Origin: Sporichthyaceae bacterium
GTDB lineage: Bacteria > Actinomycetota > Actinomycetes > JACCYY01
Assembly: GCA_013696235.1 (NCBI GenBank)
Contig: JACCYY010000311.1
Span: forward strand, 1-7,815
Reading direction: 5' to 3'
DNA: 7,815 nucleotides
A program made the translations under genes and the position numbers. Below the pieces are notes generated by a model. It was not told the DNA's origin, did not search any database, and saw only the letters and a program-made list of their open reading frames with translations. Below are positions 7,679 to 7,815 of this stretch, piece after piece; within the stretch, counting starts at the first letter, position 1; the number at the start of each line of letters is the position of its first letter.

Positions 7679-7694
7679 GATGTCTCAGGACATC
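7679..7694. repeat. Hairpin inverted repeat within the IS end
   Basis: GATGTC and GACATC form a perfect 6-bp inverted repeat around the 4-nt loop TCAG. It is part of the presumed IS481 terminal sequence. It may serve as a transposase-binding sequence, and it lies directly downstream of the tRNA, where it could also affect the 3' end of the tRNA transcript. No T-run follows in either direction. Confidence 0.6.
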
Positions 7695-7708
7695 GGCGAC
7701 AGGTGAAC

Positions 7709-7815
7709 CTATGCGCGGTGCGGTTGTTCGCTGTCTTGGGCGGGTGTTGGTGCTCTGGTGGGTTGGTAGTCGCGGGTCGGGTCGAGGGTGAGGTCGCGGA
7801 GGAGTTCTCCGGTGA
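7709..7815 (-). CDS. IS481-family transposase, C-terminal fragment (runs off right edge)
   Basis: Reading leftward from the right edge, the last 34 codons give TGELLRDLTLDPTRDYQP followed by a variable Pro/Thr-rich tail and a TAG stop at 7709-7711. The segment TGEL-x-R-x-LTLDPTRDYQ is the recognisable C-terminus of actinobacterial IS481 transposases (helix-turn-helix plus DDE integrase core, both outside this window). The frame is open to the edge, so the transposase could be intact. It is convergent with the tRNA gene. Family assignment rests on this short tail and the matching terminal repeat. Confidence 0.8.
   Translation of the reverse strand, partial: TGELLRDLTLDPTRDYQPTRAPTPAQDSEQPHRA

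Larger units (their letters stand above)
7676..7815 (-). mobile_element. IS481-family insertion sequence, transposase-proximal end (partial)
   Basis: From 7676 the sequence reads TGTGATGTCTCAGGACATC, resembling the terminal inverted repeats of actinobacterial IS481 elements, which begin with TGT. The transposase stop codon lies 33 nt inside this end, and the reading frame runs off the right edge. The element therefore starts one base after the encoded CCA of tRNA-Arg. The other end, the target duplication and completeness cannot be judged. The left boundary is an estimate from the TGT and could be off by a few bases. Confidence 0.75.

Noticed and set aside
1..7815. A new defence, secondary-metabolite or mobile system
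   Set aside because: Apart from the IS481 end, all genes are conserved core genes in their usual actinobacterial order; no unexplained gene cluster is present.

Overview
The window comes from a high-GC actinobacterium. GC is very high throughout, GTG starts are frequent, and the gene order argS-lysA-hom-thrC-thrB-rho is the one long known from Mycobacterium tuberculosis and its relatives. The sequence alone does not settle family or genus.

Most of the window (about 6924 down to 1) is read from the minus strand. In transcription order it holds argS (arginyl-tRNA synthetase), lysA (diaminopimelate decarboxylase), hom (homoserine dehydrogenase with an ACT domain), thrC (threonine synthase), thrB (homoserine kinase) and the first 99 codons of rho (transcription terminator Rho), which runs off the left edge. 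The five complete genes are almost gapless: argS-lysA are 5 nt apart, lysA-hom overlap as ATGA, hom-thrC overlap as GTGA, and thrC-thrB are 2 nt apart. This indicates one operon with coupled translation. LysA makes lysine from meso-diaminopimelate; Hom, ThrB and ThrC convert aspartate semialdehyde to threonine. The operon therefore groups two branches of the aspartate family with an aminoacyl-tRNA synthetase. A -10-like box 6 nt before the argS GTG suggests a leaderless transcript. Between thrB and rho lie 214 nt with a candidate rho promoter and a structured leader.

The right end is read from the plus strand. It holds a 172-residue protein with a general-stress-protein-17M-like N-terminus and two membrane segments, then a complete tRNA-Arg(CCG) with an encoded CCA. 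One base after that CCA an IS481-type insertion sequence begins, with its transposase C-terminus entering from the right edge on the minus strand.

The window is mainly conserved core metabolism, and I see no convincing undescribed multi-gene system. The points most worth checking are an unusual HIGH-motif replacement (TLAS) in ArgS, the predicted leaderless start of the operon, a palindrome in the divergent argS/stress-protein region, the rho leader with a short ORF ending on the rho start codon, and the IS481 end abutting the tRNA.
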